Source of the DNA: Nostoc carneum NIES-2107
GTDB taxonomy: Bacteria > Cyanobacteriota > Cyanobacteriia > Cyanobacteriales > Nostocaceae
Length of the DNA: 64,000 bases
NCBI GenBank assembly: GCA_002368155.1
Contig: AP018180.1
Span: 7,000,561 to 7,064,560 of the forward strand
Direction: 5' to 3'
This document shows positions 8,149 through 17,465 of this stretch, piece by piece. The notes below the pieces were generated by a model. It searched no databases and had not been told where the DNA came from. It saw only the letters and a program-made list of their open reading frames with translations. The position numbers were made by a program, and so were the translations under genes. Each line of letters begins with the position of its first letter. The stretch's first letter is position 1.

Positions 8149-9564
8149 TTACAAATCACAAACTTGAGAAGCATCACTTAAATCTAATTCACCAAAACTA
8201 ATCAAACCTAAATATTCGGGGTTTCGCATCAATTCTTTGGCTAATAAAAATCCAGTAATTGTCCAAGTTTGATATCTTCTTGCTTCTTTACCAATTAATA
8301 AACCCCTAGTGCCATCATAATATTCTGGCCATTCATCTGTACTCAAGCGTGTTTCGGCAAGTGCGATCGCTTTTTGAGCGAGATTTGTTCTACCTGTTTT
8401 TTGAGCAGCAGCAGTTAACAACCACAATAAAACAGGCCAGCTGCCACCATTATGATACGACCAAGGTATATTTTTAGGGTCACATCCAGTAAAAATCCTG
8501 TACTCTTCTTTTTCGACAGCCGGGAAGCAGATTTTCATTGGCATTTCTCCCACTAGGTCTTGCCATTGTTCTTCAATTAGATTCATAATGGCTTCCGATT
8601 GGCGATCGCTTGCTAAAGAAGAAATCACCGCCATCAAATTTCCCAATGCAAAGAAGCGTGTATCTAGTTGGGAAGGCCCAACATTTCCTGCTAAATAACC
8701 GCCAATTTTTGGTAACCAGAGAGCCAAGTTAATATAAGAAATAGAATCTGCATAAATATTAAATTGATTAACTGCTGTCTGACCGTATTCCTCACCCTTA
8801 AAACGATAAATTATATTCAAACGCGGTATATCTATCCAATAATGATTGCGAATATGCTCTCTTAATAAAGGTAAGCGATTATTAATACCGATCACAATTT
8901 CTTCATTACCAGCACAAATTAATAGCTTGCGCGCTGCTCGTAAGGCTGCATAAAATAAAACTTGAATTTCTAAAGGATAACCATAAATACCTAAACGCCG
9001 ATGAATCATACAAGAACCATCTGGAACTAATAGCGTTGGGTACATATCAAATCGCGTCGCCAAGCAGAGTTCCATAATTAACATGATTCCCTGCTGAAAT
9101 TGCGGCTGTAAGGCAAATTTTATATCTTTTGTGGCTTTCACATAGGCATATAAAATCAGAATCCACCATAGACAAGAATCAACTGGTGTCACTCGTGCGA
9201 TCGCCTGTTCACCAAAATCTGCTTCTAACGTTTCTTGTCCATTTTCTAAGACAACTTTAAAGCTAGCTGGTATTAAACCCCGTCCAGGAGTATATGCGTT
9301 TAATAGATTTTGTGTAGGTTGTAATTTTAAAGTCTCTTCTAAAAAATTTTGGACAATATCATATCTACCTTTAATCAGAAAAAGTAGGGCTGAAGAGACG
9401 AAATCTCGTACAAAGCAATGGTCATAATTCAATCCTGTTGATGATGGATCTCTTGCAGCTATTGTACCTACAGGGCGACCTTGATAATAGAGAATTGAAT
9501 TTTCTAGTAGTTCCCACGCCTGCTTCTCTATATCATCAAATGTAAATAATTTCTCTTTTTCCAT
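8149..9564 (-). CDS. GH100 neutral/alkaline invertase homologue, catalytic Asp replaced by His
   Basis: About 471 residues of the (alpha/alpha)6-barrel GH100 family, which hydrolyses sucrose to glucose and fructose in the cytoplasm. It is clearly a paralogue of the next gene upstream (10026-11474), aligning along its full length. In the signature GSCMI-x-RRLGIYG..LEIQ, the family-wide Asp (MIDRR) is His here (codon 9001-9003), while the second acidic site, DEWPEYYDG, is intact. In the Anabaena InvA structure these two acids are, as I recall, the catalytic pair, so this copy is probably inactive or altered. ATG 9564 is preferred over 9600 because GGAGAG stands 9 bases before it. Confidence 0.88.
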   Translation of the reverse strand: MEKEKLFTFDDIEKQAWELLENSILYYQGRPVGTIAARDPSSTGLNYDHCFVRDFVSSALLFLIKGRYDIVQNFLEETLKLQPTQNLLNAYTPGRGLIPASFKVVLENGQETLEADFGEQAIARVTPVDSCLWWILILYAYVKATKDIKFALQPQFQQGIMLIMELCLATRFDMYPTLLVPDGSCMIHRRLGIYGYPLEIQVLFYAALRAARKLLICAGNEEIVIGINNRLPLLREHIRNHYWIDIPRLNIIYRFKGEEYGQTAVNQFNIYADSISYINLALWLPKIGGYLAGNVGPSQLDTRFFALGNLMAVISSLASDRQSEAIMNLIEEQWQDLVGEMPMKICFPAVEKEEYRIFTGCDPKNIPWSYHNGGSWPVLLWLLTAAAQKTGRTNLAQKAIALAETRLSTDEWPEYYDGTRGLLIGKEARRYQTWTITGFLLAKELMRNPEYLGLISFGELDLSDASQVCDL

Positions 9565-9600
9565 AGCAATAAACTCTCCATTTTGCTTGGATGTTGGCAA

Positions 9601-10025
9601 TAGATGATACTTTTATTGATTACTGCAGCTTTAATGCTTTTTACTTAGGAATAGATACAGAAATATAGTTGCAGAGTATTTATCACACTTTCTCAGCACT
9701 ATATTTCTTCATATATTCTTTCAGGATAGCCCAAATTTTTCAGTTAATTCATTTGATTTTATGACATATTATTGAATCTATCAGGAAGAACAATTGAGAA
9801 AAATCTAAAAGCTATTTTTACTACAAAATAGCCTAGAAAATATTATTTCTGTAAGTAAAGTATCTTGCAAGAATTCTTAATTGATGGTGCGTTGCGCTGC
9901 GCGACAACACACCCTACAAAAATTGATTATCTTTAATCAATTAATAGATGCAATGCACAAAAAAATCCCGCCTTAAACAGGTGGGATTTTTTTGTATAGC
10001 TATAATTATCTATTGCCAGGTATTT
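9601..10025. other. Intergenic region between the two invertase genes
   Basis: AT-rich spacer of about 425 bases without a convincing gene. It contains a short remnant of the TAGGGTGTGTT repeat family (about 9884-9918, GGTGCGTTGCG to ACACACCCTAC) and a terminator hairpin next to the upstream invertase. It should hold the promoter of the downstream invertase; no clear motif was found. Confidence 0.5.
9960..9994 (-). terminator. Terminator hairpin after the active-type invertase gene
   Basis: The arms AAAATCCCGCC and GGTGGGATTTT pair around TTAAACA, with one G-T pair. On the minus strand the stem ends in a run of T, the form of an intrinsic terminator, about 30 bases after the stop at 10026. 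It is nearly symmetrical and would also work on the plus strand. Confidence 0.75.
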
Positions 10026-11474
10026 CTAACGTGATAAGTATGGATCTACACTGCTAATTTCAAACTCACAAGCTCGAGAAACTGCTTCTGGTGATAATTC
10101 ATCAAAACTCACCAATTTTAAAGCACGGGGGTTAGCTATTAGTTCTTTTGCTAATAAAAATCCCGCAATTGACCAAGTTTGATATTTTCTCGCTTGCTTA
10201 CCAATTAATCGCCCTTTCTTACCATCGTAATATTCTGGCCATTCATCTTCAACTAGACGTGTTTGGGCAATTTCAATTGCTTTTCTCACTAACCCTATTT
10301 TGTTAGTTTTAACAGCAGCAGCCGCTAACATCCACATCAACACAGGCCAGCTACCAGCATTATGATATGACCAAGGAATATTTTTTGGATCACAACCAGT
10401 AACAATTCTATACTCTTCATGTTCCAAAGCTGGGAAACAGATTTTCATAGGCATATCTCCCACTAAATCTTCCCATCTTTCTTCAATCAAAGTCATAATT
10501 GCTTGCGACTGTTCTTCAGTAGCCAGGTCAGAAATAATCGCCATCAAATTACCAAGCGCAAAGAAGCGTGTATCTAGCTGTGATGGCCCAACATTACCAG
10601 CTAAATAACCGCCTTTTCTTGGTAACCATTTGTCTAATTCATAATAGGGAAGAGAATCTACATATATATTGAATAAATTGACTGCACCTTTGCCATATTC
10701 TTCACTCTTGAAGCGGTAAATGGCATTGAGTCGATTAATATCTATCCAATAATGCTGACGAATGTGAGCACATAAAAGAGGTAAGCGGTTATCAATTGCG
10801 GCGACAACATCTTGGTTACCATCACAAATTAATAACTCACGCGCAGCACGCAGAGCTGCATAAAATAAAACTTGAATTTCTAGAGGATGACCATATATAC
10901 CCAAACGACGGTCAATCATACAAGCGCCATCTGGAACTAATAGCGTTGGGTACATATCAAATCGATTCGCCAAGCAAATTTCCATAATTAACCGAATCCC
11001 AGTTTGGAATTCAGGCTGATAAGCTAGCGAATACTCTTTGGTAGAGACGACATAAGCACGCAATAAAAGAATCCACCACAGACAAGAATCTACAGGTGTG
11101 ACTCTGGCGATCGCGTGTTCGCCAAAATCAGCCTCTAAATACTCTTCGCCATTAATAGATACAACTTTAAAACTAGCAGGAATTAAACCTCTCCCCGGCT
11201 TATATGCATCTAATGCTCTTTCTTTAGGCTGTAACTTTAAGGTTTCTTCCAGAAAATTGCGGACTATTTCTGGTTTACCCTTGAGCAGAAAAATTAAAGC
11301 CGATGAGACAAAATCGCGAATAAAACATTGGTCGTAATTCAGCGCCTCTACAGACGGATCGTATGCGGCCAATGTCCCAATAGGACGACCTTGATAATAG
11401 AGAATCGACTTTTCTAATGCTTGCCAAGCTTGTTCTTCTATATTTTCAGCTATTACCAATTCGTTTATTTGCAT
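10026..11474 (-). CDS. GH100 neutral/alkaline invertase
   Basis: A 482-residue cytoplasmic invertase that hydrolyses sucrose. Both expected catalytic acids are visible: Asp188 in [17 protein letters not shown] and Glu in DEWPEYYDG. The [16 protein letters not shown] segment is also kept. The numbering matches the Anabaena InvA type, where Asp188 and Glu414 have been reported as catalytic (from memory). GGAG stands 11 bases before the ATG. The tandem paralogue downstream (8149-9564) has lost the Asp, so this copy is probably the working enzyme. It is followed by a terminator, so the two genes are likely transcribed separately. Confidence 0.93.
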   Translation of the reverse strand: MQINELVIAENIEEQAWQALEKSILYYQGRPIGTLAAYDPSVEALNYDQCFIRDFVSSALIFLLKGKPEIVRNFLEETLKLQPKERALDAYKPGRGLIPASFKVVSINGEEYLEADFGEHAIARVTPVDSCLWWILLLRAYVVSTKEYSLAYQPEFQTGIRLIMEICLANRFDMYPTLLVPDGACMIDRRLGIYGHPLEIQVLFYAALRAARELLICDGNQDVVAAIDNRLPLLCAHIRQHYWIDINRLNAIYRFKSEEYGKGAVNLFNIYVDSLPYYELDKWLPRKGGYLAGNVGPSQLDTRFFALGNLMAIISDLATEEQSQAIMTLIEERWEDLVGDMPMKICFPALEHEEYRIVTGCDPKNIPWSYHNAGSWPVLMWMLAAAAVKTNKIGLVRKAIEIAQTRLVEDEWPEYYDGKKGRLIGKQARKYQTWSIAGFLLAKELIANPRALKLVSFDELSPEAVSRACEFEISSVDPYLSR

Positions 11475-12513
11475 CGCCAGAATAACTCCACTAGATTTGT
11501 AAATTTGTGGTAGATGCGTTCGTTTTCATGTATGGACTTTGCTATCCCGATCATAACAAAGACGATTTTTTGGATAGCAAATGCAATGTGGGAATAAATG
11601 ATTAACTCTACAAAAGCTGTCTATAACTGCCAGTTATTATGCTGCTTAATTGGCAGTTAATTTGCTTTTAAGCAATAAGCATCTTGGTGAAAAAGAAATA
11701 TTTATCTCTCACCTTAAGAAATGATATTACTTTAAAAGCAGTTACGCAAAATATATTTTTAGCTTGAGCGCAAATCGACTTTTATGCCTGGAATGCTTGA
11801 TTTCTCAACCAAAAATATATTGCTAACACTGTTGAAGATTTCCTTAGAGTTTCAAATAGTTAAAGTATTTTTACGTAGCTAGGATTTAGTTTTTGACACT
11901 AAAAATTATTCTATTCCCCTATAACTTAATAATTTATAACGTTTTTTCAAATTATGCAATATGAATTCTTAAAAAAAATGAATTGTCAATACATCTTCAG
12001 GGCTATGTATTGTAACCTATCTATTATAAAGTTGCTAGTATATAGAAGTAAGTAGCTAAAATACTCTGAATACCAGAGTGATAAACTCCAAATCTTTTAT
12101 AAACTTGCTAATAAAGGAAAAATAGCTCATCTTAAGAGAATTTAAAGTAATTATTGTAACAAGAGCAAATTTTAAGAAATTTATAGTTAGCTAACATTAA
12201 TGCTATTAGCTACAGTTCAGCTTAATATAAAGTTGCAGAGCGTTAGTAGGGTGTGTTACGGCTATGAAAGCATTTGGGACAAAGAGACAATGAAATTTAG
12301 CCGTCACGCACCGCTGCATGGATGGTGCGTTAGGCGCTATGATAGTAATTGTGTGGCAAATCATATCGAAAATCAGAGCCTAACACACCCTACAGTTATT
12401 TTATTTTTACTTTATAAATAATCTCTCAGAGGAAGACGGTAGAGAAATACGATACCTACGATAAATGCACTTACTCTATATAAGTTGGTAGCTTCTATTA
12501 ATCAACTCTACTC
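11475..12513. other. Long AT-rich intergenic region left of the transposon
   Basis: About 1 kb with no gene I can support. The left 700 bases are AT-rich and should hold the invertase promoter. A compound MITE-like copy lies at 12222-12433. The last dozen bases before 12514 hold the original last codons (GTT GAT TAA on the minus strand) of the WD40-J gene, cut off by the transposon. Confidence 0.6.
12222..12433. repeat. MITE-like element copy C, compound
   Basis: The right end TTTACTTTATAAATAATCTC and a weaker left end AATATAAAGTTGCAGAG are inverted repeats of the family. The interior from TAGGGTGTGTTACGGCT to CGCACCATCC is the inverted complement of the core of copy A. It continues into a second unit, GGTGCGTTAGGC to GCCTAACACACCCTAC, giving a nested structure. 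A 73-residue open frame across it is a by-product. Confidence 0.65.
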
Positions 12514-12551
12514 GGCATCACCGTGCCAAAACGGGAAAATTGTACGCTAAG
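12514..12551 (+). repeat. Left terminal inverted repeat of the Tn3 element
   Basis: 38 bp, identical in reverse complement to 17487-17524. It starts GGCATCACCG and ends TACGCTAAG, and is preceded by the target duplication TACTC. Confidence 0.95.
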
Positions 12552-12577
12552 GCTGAAACCTATACTGTATAGGCATT

Positions 12578-15556
12578 TCAGCGATACCTATTTTCCTTAA
12601 CCCGTAAAGGGCGCAACTTGTCCAAACTAGTCGCCTGCTTCAAATTCCAAACATAATCACCAGTGAGATTGATATGCTCCCACTCCAATGGTGACAAATG
12701 TTGCAAATATTCTTCACTGATATCCAATCCCTGTTGTTTCAAATAATCCACGGCTTTTTCTAAATACACCGTATTCCAAAGAACGATTGCAGCAATGACC
12801 AAATTCAAACCACTGGCCCGATAAAACTGGTCTTCGTAAGAGCGATCGCGTACTTCCCCCAGACGATTAAAAAACACCGCTCTTTTGAGGGTATGCTTCG
12901 CCTCACCCTTGTTTAGACCCGCCGTCGCCCGCCGCCGCAATTCTGGACTCTGCAACCATTCCAAAGTAAACAAAGTCCGCTCAATCCTCCCCAACTCCCG
13001 CAAAGCTAAAGCTAAACGATTCTGGCGAGGATAGGAAGCTAATTTCCTCAACATCAAAGAAGCTGTCACCGTCCCCGTCCGAATTGAACTAGCAAGGCGG
13101 AGAATCTCATCCCAAGACTCTTGAATCAATTTCACATTAATCTTGTCACCTAACAAGGGTGCCAAAACCGAATCAGCAGGAGTAGGTTCAAAAGTATACA
13201 ATTTCTTATCAGGTAAATCTCGCATTCGAGGTGCAAATCGAAACCCTAATAAATGGCACATCGCAAACACATGCTCAGTGTAGCCGCTTGTATCCGTATA
13301 ATGCTCTTGAATCTGTAAATCACTCTCGTGATACAACAAACCATCCAAAACGTGAGTTGCATCCCTAATCGTGGCGTTAATTACCTTAACGTGAAACGGA
13401 ACATACTGGTCGGAAATATGCGTGTAAAAAATCACGCTTCTATCTTTACCATACTTGGCATTAATCTCTTCATTAAAACTGCGATGTCCGCCTGCTTTAA
13501 ACCGTTGACCATCAGAAGAAGATGTTGTCCCATCACCCCAATAAGCAGCAAATGGCACTTGTGTGTGGAAATTTACCACCTCTGCTAAAGCCTTGGAATA
13601 AGTTTCATCTCGAATATACCAATCTGCCACCCATGCTAAACGCTCAAAGGACATCCCAATAGTTGCGTCAGCCATCCGCGTTAAACCTAAATTAATACCA
13701 TCAGCAAGCAAAGCACTTAACAAAACAACCTTATCGGATACTTGTTCTCCCGAATGTAAATGCGTAAAATGCTTAGTGAATTGCGTCCAAGAATCAACTT
13801 CTACTAACAAATCAGTCAACTTAATTCTTGGCAGTAAACTATGAACTTTTCTACTAAATCCATCAATCTCCTTCGGCACAGCATTGGTGAGAGGAGTGAT
13901 AATTAACATCTCGTTTTCTATCCTGACATCAACCAGTTTCTTCTCTGCCATTAAAGAAGAAACAAGCAATAATTGTTCAGATAATTCGAGTGACCGTTGT
14001 TCAATATAGGTAGTAAAATCTGTCGCTACTGCCACAGGTATTGTGTGAGAAGAACGCATTGACTGCCATGCACTATCTGCTAACAGATAATCCTCAAAAT
14101 CTTGGAACTGCTTCGACCCTGCTACCCAAATATCCCCAGAACGCAAACCATTGCGTAACTCAGTTAAAGCACACATCTCATAGTAGTGACGGTCAATAGT
14201 ATCGCCCTTAAATACGTGTTTTGACCAACGAGGTTTAACGAAACTAGTGTCCACAGATTCCGGCACTTTTCGACCACCAGATATATTTAATTCTTTAATT
14301 ATCTCCAAAGCTTTTAGCACTGGTAAACTAGCTCCGGTAGCTTTGAATTCAAACACCTCCAACAACTTGGGTGTATAACGTCGCAACTGTGAATAACGGT
14401 TATCAAGCAGTTCAAGATAATCAAAATCTGCGGGTCTGGCTAGCTTTTCTGCTTCAGCAACAGTAGTGATAAATTTTTCCCAATCCAATACAGATTCAAT
14501 CGCTTGATAGGCATCATTTGACTCATCTCTAGCCGCAATTAGCGCCTTACCCACTTGAGCATATAATCGGACTTTCTCATTAATTGCTTTGCCATCACGT
14601 TGAAACTTATCACCATGCTGATGCTCAGTTTTATTAAACAATTTACTCATCATTTTATCGTGCATACCTATGGCATAATCGACCAATGAGGCACTCCATT
14701 CAATGAGAAAAGCAACTAAAATAGCATAGCGTCTCAATTCATCCAACCTAGATAGGTGAGCAGGTGTAGACTTCGCGCCAATTCTAGTAAATTGCAGTAG
14801 ACGATTTTGGTGTACTCGTTTCAAACATTCTTCTTCGAGATGAAGATGGCGAATAAACTCTAGTCGTTCCACTAATTTTAAAAAGTTTCTCGGATTAGCT
14901 TGACCTGGTGGTTGACGCAGCCAAATTAAATCAGTCAGCTTTTTACCAGGCTCGACAACTAATAACTTATCCAGTGCTGTCTTTTGTAATGTTGTTAAAC
15001 TTTTAGTTAACTCAAGACATACTAATTTTTGAGCGCGATTTCTGACTTCCCAGGCTAAACGTTCTACTGTAGAAATAGCTGGGATAATAATTTGGCGCAA
15101 GCGCATCTCATCAATTAACGCTCCTACAAGTGCCATCCCTTTATCTGAGGATATGGCAAATGGTAATAACCATTTTGAGAGTTGTTTGTATATAGATGTA
15201 TTAAAAGTCCGAAATCCAAAATTATTTTGAATTTCTGCTAAATGTTCGCGTCGAGTTGTATCCCTTTGGGAATATTCTGTTATTATTGCTGGGTCAAGTT
15301 TTAATTGAGATGCAATATAAAATAGTACAGATTCCGGTACTATTTCTCCTAGGTTCCAAACACGACCAGGAAAGCGTAGGTAACACAACTGTACGGCAAA
15401 ACCCAGACGATTGTGTGGTCTACGACGCTCTTTGATAATTTTGAGTTCATCATTACTAAAAGTATAGTAGCGAGCTATATCTCTTGTGGTAATAGAATCG
15501 GGAATTTCAGTAAATTGTAGTCGCTGTGCTGGAGATAAAAGTTCGCGCGTTGCCAA
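12578..15556 (-). CDS. tnpA: Tn3-family transposase TnpA
   Basis: 992 residues, full length for the family. An N-terminal DNA-binding region (DUF4158 type, about 1-170, with RDIARYYTFSNDEL) recognises the 38-bp ends. The C-terminal DDE catalytic domain has its acidic residues in YWGDGTTSSSDGQRF, HYTDTSGYTEHVF and the GLNKGEA helix. It catalyses replicative transposition and makes 5-bp target duplications, in agreement with TACTC. The gene begins 22 bases after the XRE/zinc-ribbon gene and is probably in one transcript with it. Its stop lies 26 bases inside the left inverted repeat. No frameshift or stop interrupts it. Confidence 0.95.
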   Translation of the reverse strand: MATRELLSPAQRLQFTEIPDSITTRDIARYYTFSNDELKIIKERRRPHNRLGFAVQLCYLRFPGRVWNLGEIVPESVLFYIASQLKLDPAIITEYSQRDTTRREHLAEIQNNFGFRTFNTSIYKQLSKWLLPFAISSDKGMALVGALIDEMRLRQIIIPAISTVERLAWEVRNRAQKLVCLELTKSLTTLQKTALDKLLVVEPGKKLTDLIWLRQPPGQANPRNFLKLVERLEFIRHLHLEEECLKRVHQNRLLQFTRIGAKSTPAHLSRLDELRRYAILVAFLIEWSASLVDYAIGMHDKMMSKLFNKTEHQHGDKFQRDGKAINEKVRLYAQVGKALIAARDESNDAYQAIESVLDWEKFITTVAEAEKLARPADFDYLELLDNRYSQLRRYTPKLLEVFEFKATGASLPVLKALEIIKELNISGGRKVPESVDTSFVKPRWSKHVFKGDTIDRHYYEMCALTELRNGLRSGDIWVAGSKQFQDFEDYLLADSAWQSMRSSHTIPVAVATDFTTYIEQRSLELSEQLLLVSSLMAEKKLVDVRIENEMLIITPLTNAVPKEIDGFSRKVHSLLPRIKLTDLLVEVDSWTQFTKHFTHLHSGEQVSDKVVLLSALLADGINLGLTRMADATIGMSFERLAWVADWYIRDETYSKALAEVVNFHTQVPFAAYWGDGTTSSSDGQRFKAGGHRSFNEEINAKYGKDRSVIFYTHISDQYVPFHVKVINATIRDATHVLDGLLYHESDLQIQEHYTDTSGYTEHVFAMCHLLGFRFAPRMRDLPDKKLYTFEPTPADSVLAPLLGDKINVKLIQESWDEILRLASSIRTGTVTASLMLRKLASYPRQNRLALALRELGRIERTLFTLEWLQSPELRRRATAGLNKGEAKHTLKRAVFFNRLGEVRDRSYEDQFYRASGLNLVIAAIVLWNTVYLEKAVDYLKQQGLDISEEYLQHLSPLEWEHINLTGDYVWNLKQATSLDKLRPLRVKENRYR

Positions 15557-15578
15557 TTAAATACCTGTATATTTGATT

Positions 15579-16049
15579 TCAAGCAATAGTTTGATTTTGT
15601 TTGTAATTCGCGCCGCAGTAAGGGCAAAATTTGAATTTCAGCGACATAATTGGTTCATTGCAACGGGAACAGCGATTCCGTAAGGCTGTACCACAAGCAA
15701 AGCAATACTTTGACCGGAAGTCAGTCCACATTGGGTCAGGGGTAGTTCCTGGAGTCCAACATTTGGGGCAAAACTTGAGTGAAGTTATGGTTTCTGGAGA
15801 GACTTTCTTCGCTGCTGCATCCAAGTACTCTGGTGGTATCCCTAACGCCGAAGCCAGACCACCTTTAGCCTTTTGATTGAGCCTTGAAGTTTGTCCACCT
15901 TCAATTTTGCGGATGGTCTGGATATGTATCCCCGCTTTGAAACTCAACTCTTTTTGGGTTAAACAAAGATGACCTCGCAATCTCTGGACGTAATTAGCAA
16001 GCCCTTCTTCCCCCGTGGGAAGTGTCGAATGTTCTGTTATCACTATCAA
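15579..16049 (-). CDS. XRE-type HTH protein with double zinc ribbon
   Basis: 156 residues: an N-terminal helix-turn-helix of the XRE/Cro type (about 17-75, LRGHLCLTQKELSFKAGIHIQTIRKIEGG), then four CxxC knuckles (FCPKC, YCFACG, NRCSRC, FCPYCG) forming two zinc ribbons. It is the first gene of the tnpA operon and is divergent from the recombinase across an AT-rich palindrome, so it is well placed to repress both promoters. That regulatory role is inferred from position and domain only. The zinc-ribbon addition is not a standard part of known Tn3 regulators such as TnpR. Confidence 0.75.
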   Translation of the reverse strand: MIVITEHSTLPTGEEGLANYVQRLRGHLCLTQKELSFKAGIHIQTIRKIEGGQTSRLNQKAKGGLASALGIPPEYLDAAAKKVSPETITSLKFCPKCWTPGTTPDPMWTDFRSKYCFACGTALRNRCSRCNEPIMSLKFKFCPYCGANYKQNQTIA

Positions 16050-16132
16050 AATATATCTAAAAGTATATTTATTAATAATAAATATATATCTACACTTTTA
16101 TTCAAATAAATTGCCAAAAGCTCTCTAAAGTA
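16050..16132. promoter_or_regulatory. Divergent promoter region and candidate resolution site of the Tn3 element
   Basis: An 83-base, very AT-rich gap between two divergent genes. It contains an 11-bp perfect inverted repeat, TATATTTATTA-A-TAATAAATATA (16064-16086), and a direct ATATATCTA at each side. TnpI-type elements such as Tn4430 keep their recombination core next to the recombinase gene, so this palindrome is a candidate core, operator or both. This is inference from position. Confidence 0.4.
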
Positions 16133-17026
16133 ATGATAACTTTAGCTGCTTTAGCCACCAAGTTTTTAGAACGTCCAGGACTAGCCAAAAGTACTCTGCG
16201 TTCTTATGAGTCTACGATTCTCCCCTTACTCAAGGAGTATGGGCGATGGTCAATAGAAATCATTGACAGACAAGTTTTAGTGGAATATCTCAATCATTTA
16301 ACCGATGTTTCTTATACTACACACCACCGTCATCAAGCTGTAATCACGGCTTTATTCAACTTCGCTGTTGATATGGGATATCTCAAATCCAATCCAGTTG
16401 CGGGACTCGCAAGACGCAAACCCATTCGAGAGCAAGGAGAACACACTACAGATGAACTGGTGCGTTATCTTACTCCTGCTCAGTTAAGTGTCCTGTATCA
16501 AATTATCAAAACAGATGTGCGAATGTCTGCCTTGGTGCGTTTGTTGCATACCAGTGGCGCTAGGATTGCTGAGGTACTGGCTCTAAATTTAGATGACATA
16601 GACCTCAAAGCCCGGAAATTTCAGGTTATTGGCAAAGGTAATAAGCAACGGTGGTGTTTTTACAGTGAAGTAGCTTCTTTTGGTCTAAATCACTACATTA
16701 AATATTATAGACATCCCAACCATACAGCACTATTTACAGCTCAACAGCCAAAAACTTTTGTAGTCTCCCGTCTGTCATACCGGATGGCGCATCAATCTTG
16801 GAAAAGCTTAATTGAGAACATTCCAGAACTCCAGGGGATTCGACTTCATGACCTCCGACATACTTTTGCTACAGAGCGAGTGGGATTAATGGGCATTGAA
16901 GAACTTAGGGCGCTCATGGGACATGAAAGCATTCAGACAACATTACGGTATCAGAAAGTTACATCAGGGCGAGCCGAAGAAGTAGCACAATTAGCGTTTA
17001 AAAACTTACCAAATTTCTCAGAATAA
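16133..17026 (+). CDS. Tyrosine recombinase/integrase, cointegrate resolvase of the Tn3 element
   Basis: 297 residues with a SAM-like N-terminal DNA-binding domain (about 1-90) and a catalytic domain carrying all active-site residues: Arg in TSGARIAEVL, Lys in GKGNKQR, HDLRHTFATE (His and Arg), LMGHESIQTTLRY (His and the nucleophile Tyr). The size and layout fit the XerC/D and TnpI families. In Tn3-family elements of the Tn4430 kind such an enzyme resolves the cointegrate by site-specific recombination; no serine resolvase is present here, which supports that role. It is divergent from the XRE-tnpA operon. Confidence 0.88.
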   Translation: MITLAALATKFLERPGLAKSTLRSYESTILPLLKEYGRWSIEIIDRQVLVEYLNHLTDVSYTTHHRHQAVITALFNFAVDMGYLKSNPVAGLARRKPIREQGEHTTDELVRYLTPAQLSVLYQIIKTDVRMSALVRLLHTSGARIAEVLALNLDDIDLKARKFQVIGKGNKQRWCFYSEVASFGLNHYIKYYRHPNHTALFTAQQPKTFVVSRLSYRMAHQSWKSLIENIPELQGIRLHDLRHTFATERVGLMGIEELRALMGHESIQTTLRYQKVTSGRAEEVAQLAFKNLPNFSE

Positions 17027-17218
17027 TTTCAGTATATAGCTTAATTATGTGGATATAAAAAACACTTTTTTTCCTAATTATTACTAAGGTGCAGGGAATA
17101 CATACTACTCTGCACCAATAAAATTAGGGTAATCAGCCACTTAGGTAAAGCATCAGCCATAGCATTGAAAAACAATAAAACAAGATTATCCATCAAGTAA
17201 CGAAAAGGGAATTTTGTA

Positions 17219-17434
17219 ATGGAAAAAAATCATTCAGATCGCACTCAAGAAATAGCTCTAGGAATTCCAGATTTCGCCGATGATCCTGATAGTATTTCTA
17301 CGCCTGAATTATTTTTTGAAGATGATGGGATATACGTAAATTGCTGCCACTGCGGAGGCTTAGGCTATTTGTATGGTGATAGTGGCTGGATTTGCCCTGA
17401 GTGCGATGGTTCTGGAATTGGGGGGATGAGATAA
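17219..17434 (+). CDS. Small CxxC-motif protein, transposon passenger
   Basis: 71 residues: an acidic N-terminal half and a C-terminal CCHCGGLGYLYGDSGWICPECDGSG, with two CxxC-xG knuckles like half of a DnaJ-type zinc finger. AAGGGA stands about 9 bases before the ATG. It lies inside the transposon, 53 bases before the right inverted repeat, so it travels with the element. I do not recognise its family; a zinc-binding structural or regulatory peptide is the most that can be said. Confidence 0.6.
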   Translation: MEKNHSDRTQEIALGIPDFADDPDSISTPELFFEDDGIYVNCCHCGGLGYLYGDSGWICPECDGSGIGGMR

Positions 17435-17465
17435 ATTCAAAATGGAAAATGGGTGGCTAAGATGC

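Noticed and set aside
11475-12222. Search for an RNA gene or origin in the AT-rich gap
   Set aside because: No cloverleaf, DnaA-box cluster or hairpin-T run was seen.
12200-12421. 73-residue open frame
   Set aside because: It lies inside the inverted repeats of MITE copy C and has no family resemblance.
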